Assembly (NCBI GenBank): GCA_964616985.1
Contig: CAZTVF010000006.1
Coordinates: 1 to 64,000 of the forward strand
DNA from: CAZTVF01 sp964616985
GTDB taxonomy: Bacteria; Planctomycetota; Phycisphaerae; SM23-33
DNA: 64,000 nucleotides
Reading direction: 5' to 3'
The notes below the pieces were generated by a model. It made no database searches and was not told the DNA's origin. It saw only the letters and a list, made by a program, of their open reading frames with translations. Below, one piece after another: positions 63,301 through 64,000 of the stretch. Every line of letters starts with the position of its first letter. Position 1 is the first letter of the stretch. Position numbers and translations under genes: made by a program.

Positions 63301-64000
63301 TGTGTCCATTGCTGCAGCACGGGAGCAGGGATGGTGTCGGCAAGGCGGAACGTGACGGCGTGCACGGCACCGGCCATGGTCCAGTGGGGGAGGTGCGCGC
63401 CACAGCGTTTGGCCACGCTGAGGTCGGAGCCATCCACAGGCGAGACGCCCGTGGGACTCACGGGCGGGACGCCCGTGCTACGGGGATCATCCACCAGCGG
63501 ATAGCGGAGGTACCAGAAGTGGCCGCGGATTTCCTCGTGCTCGACTTCGTCGTCGGCGAGGACGGTCTGCGTGGCGGGATCCCAGTTGACGAGGCGCTTG
63601 CCGCGGTAGATCAGGCCGTCGGAGAAGAGCTTGAAGAAGTTGGCGCGGACGGCCTTGGCGCACATCTCGTCCATCGTGAAACGGGTGCGGCGCCAATCGC
63701 ACGAGCAGCCCATGAGTTTGAGCTGGTTGAGGATGCGGGCCTCGTAGTCGTCCTTCCACGCCTGGATTCGTTCGACGAACTCCTCGCGCGCGAAGTCCGT
63801 GCGGCGCTTGCCTTCCTCGGCGAGGATTCGCTTCTCGACCACCGTCTGCGTGGCGATGCCCGCGTGGTCGGTGCCGGGCATCCACAGCGTGTTGTACTGC
63901 TGCATCCGCCGCCAGCGCGTCAGTATGTCCTGCAGCGTGTTGTTCAGCGCGTGCCCCAGGTGCAGGGCGGCCGTCACGTTCGGCGGGGGGATGACGATGC
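60369..64000 (-). CDS. valS: Valyl-tRNA synthetase, 5'-truncated by the window edge, with in-frame RAYT insertion
   Basis: Charges tRNA-Val with valine. The class I HIGH motif is present as LHLGH (near the window end; PPPN just upstream is cut), and KMSKS is at about 61486-61500 (GEGRKMSKSLGNG). A C-terminal coiled coil (ERTKLESLKSDLSAVLNSLA) fits the family. After HFWYLRYPLVDDP, ~238 extra residues intervene before RYVTVATTRPETMLGD, the start of the CP1 editing domain; normal enzymes have only a short surface loop there. The extra segment is a complete REP-associated transposase and its end hairpins. All codons remain open, so a fusion of over 1200 residues may be made. Whether it charges tRNA is not known. 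Confidence 0.93.
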   Translation of the reverse strand, partial: IVIPPPNVTAALHLGHALNNTLQDILTRWRRMQQYNTLWMPGTDHAGIATQTVVEKRILAEEGKRRTDFAREEFVERIQAWKDDYEARILNQLKLMGCSCDWRRTRFTMDEMCAKAVRANFFKLFSDGLIYRGKRLVNWDPATQTVLADDEVEHEEIRGHFWYLRYPLVDDPRSTGVPPVSPTGVSPVDGSDLSVAKRCGAHLPHWTMAGAVHAVTFRLADTIPAPVLQQWTQEREDIVKRAAAQGRPLSTSERTELHRLYSARIESLLDAGRGDCYMQNPQVAEIVQNALKHFDCDRYELLAWAVMPNHVHVVFRPFSGNELKDILHSWKSYTAKEANKVLGREGQFWEVEYFDHLIRDEEDFNNQVNYIIDNPTKAGLKDWPWVGVAKMHGQDAHATHGRDARATIRYVTVATTRPETMLGDTAIAMNPNDPRAKYLVGRKVRLPLVGREIPIIADDHVVLPNPESEDEKARFSTGFLKVTPAHDPEDYAIRQRHPEIDMINVMAPDGTISDKHGWTDAGPDAQFVLGMDRFEAREAIIEWFRQEKLLEDIRDYTHQVGHSYRSHVPIEPYLSDQWYVAVKKPIPGLEKAMANCRLTDGQVEKRDGVMCLKGTDVPVDSLAGLALMPLLDGRLKFTPERYANNYRTWLENLRDWPISRQLWWGHQIPVWSQDLELPADVKPQPSDRGPDTQVCAALDRAVGGPFGETTKAKGGYVLTVQAHPEKEGWIRTYICTEPGSEKIEANIEKHGWKRDTDVLDTWFSSALWPFSTLGWPDETPELKTFYPGDVLCTAREIITLWVSRMVMMGQYCLGDIPFHDVFIHAMIQDGEGRKMSKSLGNGIDPLDIIDSHGADAMRFTLASMTTQTQDVRMPVESMKLPDGRVVNSSPKIDIGRNFCNKLWNASRFAMMNLTGCPAWGEVKPSTNLADRWILSRLQVTIRDVTAALEGFRFNEVADTLYHFTWDDFCDWYLEIAKSRINAGEAQPKAIVAWCLDVILRLLHPVAPFITEAIWAKLGEIAPGRGPGDETAEPMLVRAHWPRADARAIDAKAEADFTLLQDIIRQVRNVRTQHNVPPGKKVDVSIESTGEAAAALALLAESSGLVKSLANLGELQISSAPIAPPADAASVATGGLKLYVLGIVDRAAELTRLTKQQQLLEKGIKSIEGKLGNEKFVANAPADVVAKERTKLESLKSDLSAVLNSLAALK
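62779..62826. repeat. Left-end double hairpin of the RAYT element
   Basis: Outer hairpin 62779-62801 (GTAGCACGGGCGTC / CGCCCGTG) and inner hairpin GCATGGGCATCTTGCCCATGC-type at 62806-62826. Translated as the HGQDAHATHGRDARATIRY segment. Confidence 0.85.
63434..63481. repeat. Right-end double hairpin of the RAYT element
   Basis: Inner hairpin 63434-63454 (CCACAGGCGAGACGCCCGTGG-type) and outer hairpin 63459-63481, the inverted counterpart of the left-end outer hairpin. Translated as the RSTGVPPVSPTGVSPVDG segment. Confidence 0.85.

Larger units (their letters stand above)
62779..63481 (-). mobile_element. RAYT (REP-associated tyrosine transposase) unit with inverted terminal REP hairpins, in frame in valS
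   Basis: 703 bp bounded by GTAGCACGGGCGT at 62779 and its reverse complement ending at 63481. The encoded ~200 residues match the Y1/RAYT family: AVHAVTFRLADTIPAPVL, LDAGRGDCYMQNPQVAEIVQ, RYELLAWAVMPNHVHVVF (HUH motif, His-x-His) and QFWEVEYFDHLIRDEEDF with VNYIIDNPTKAGL (likely catalytic Tyr). Its reading frame is that of valS. Both ends hold double hairpins. No target duplication is expected for this family. The transposase may also start internally at the Met of MAGAVHAVT. Confidence 0.9.

Noticed and set aside
62779..63481. Intein or inserted group II intron in valS
   Set aside because: There are no intein splicing blocks and no reverse transcriptase; the domain is a Y1/RAYT transposase bounded by hairpins.
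1..64000. CRISPR arrays or defence islands
   Set aside because: No regularly spaced direct repeats with unique spacers and no cas or recognisable defence genes were found.

Overview
The window is one stretch of a GC-rich bacterial chromosome that looks planctomycetal, most likely from the class Phycisphaerae or a close relative (inference). The grounds are PEP-CTERM exported proteins, several sialate O-acetylesterase-type (SGNH) enzymes, uroporphyrinogen-decarboxylase-like proteins, a bacterial topoisomerase VI B subunit, Ala/Pro-rich tails and abundant short palindromic repeats between genes. I found no rRNA, tRNA or CRISPR array. About 45 genes are supported. Both edges cut a gene: dnaK at the left and valS at the right.

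Layout. 1-1.5 kb: 3' part of dnaK, broken by one in-frame amber codon. 1.6-10.1 kb: an exported enolase-superfamily enzyme, a PEP-CTERM protein, a large exported protein with a glycosidase-like barrel, and a beta-helix protein. 10.3-15.6 kb (minus): KDG-type sugar kinase, MFS transporter with HEAT repeats, DUF3592-like membrane protein. 15.7-18.4 kb (plus): SGNH hydrolase coupled by an ATGA overlap to a glycosidase-like protein. 18.4-22 kb: secreted CxxC-rich protein, BamE-like lipoprotein, HtrA protease. 22.2-29.4 kb (minus): heparinase-like enzyme, PEP-CTERM trypsin-like protease, HAD phosphatase, sialate O-acetylesterase, DUF89 protein. 29.5-36.5 kb: RsbU-type phosphatase, L-rhamnose isomerase, small membrane protein, a second acetylesterase, RtcA cyclase. 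36.8-44 kb: helical-toroid protein, topoisomerase VI B, UroD-like protein, NikR with a divergent Cys-rich protein, glycosyltransferase. 44-50 kb: MFS transporter with a cohesin-like ectodomain; a class V aminotransferase with serA. 50-54 kb (minus): a tight five-gene cluster (YhcH, stand-alone RAM domain, two UroD-like proteins, DMT transporter). 54.2-59 kb: a 1576-residue repeat protein. 59.2-64 kb: rsmH and valS.

The general theme is scavenging of polysaccharides and sugar acids (acetylesterases, heparinase-like and beta-helix proteins, KDG kinase, rhamnose isomerase, sugar transporters) among scattered housekeeping genes.

The most unusual feature is in valS. A complete REP-associated tyrosine transposase (RAYT) unit with inverted REP-type hairpins at both ends sits in frame inside the CP1 editing-domain region, and the valyl-tRNA synthetase frame stays open through all ~703 bp. 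A third copy of the same hairpin lies in another intergenic region. A separate ~110 bp palindromic element occurs at five intergenic sites, and several shorter palindromes recur as well.
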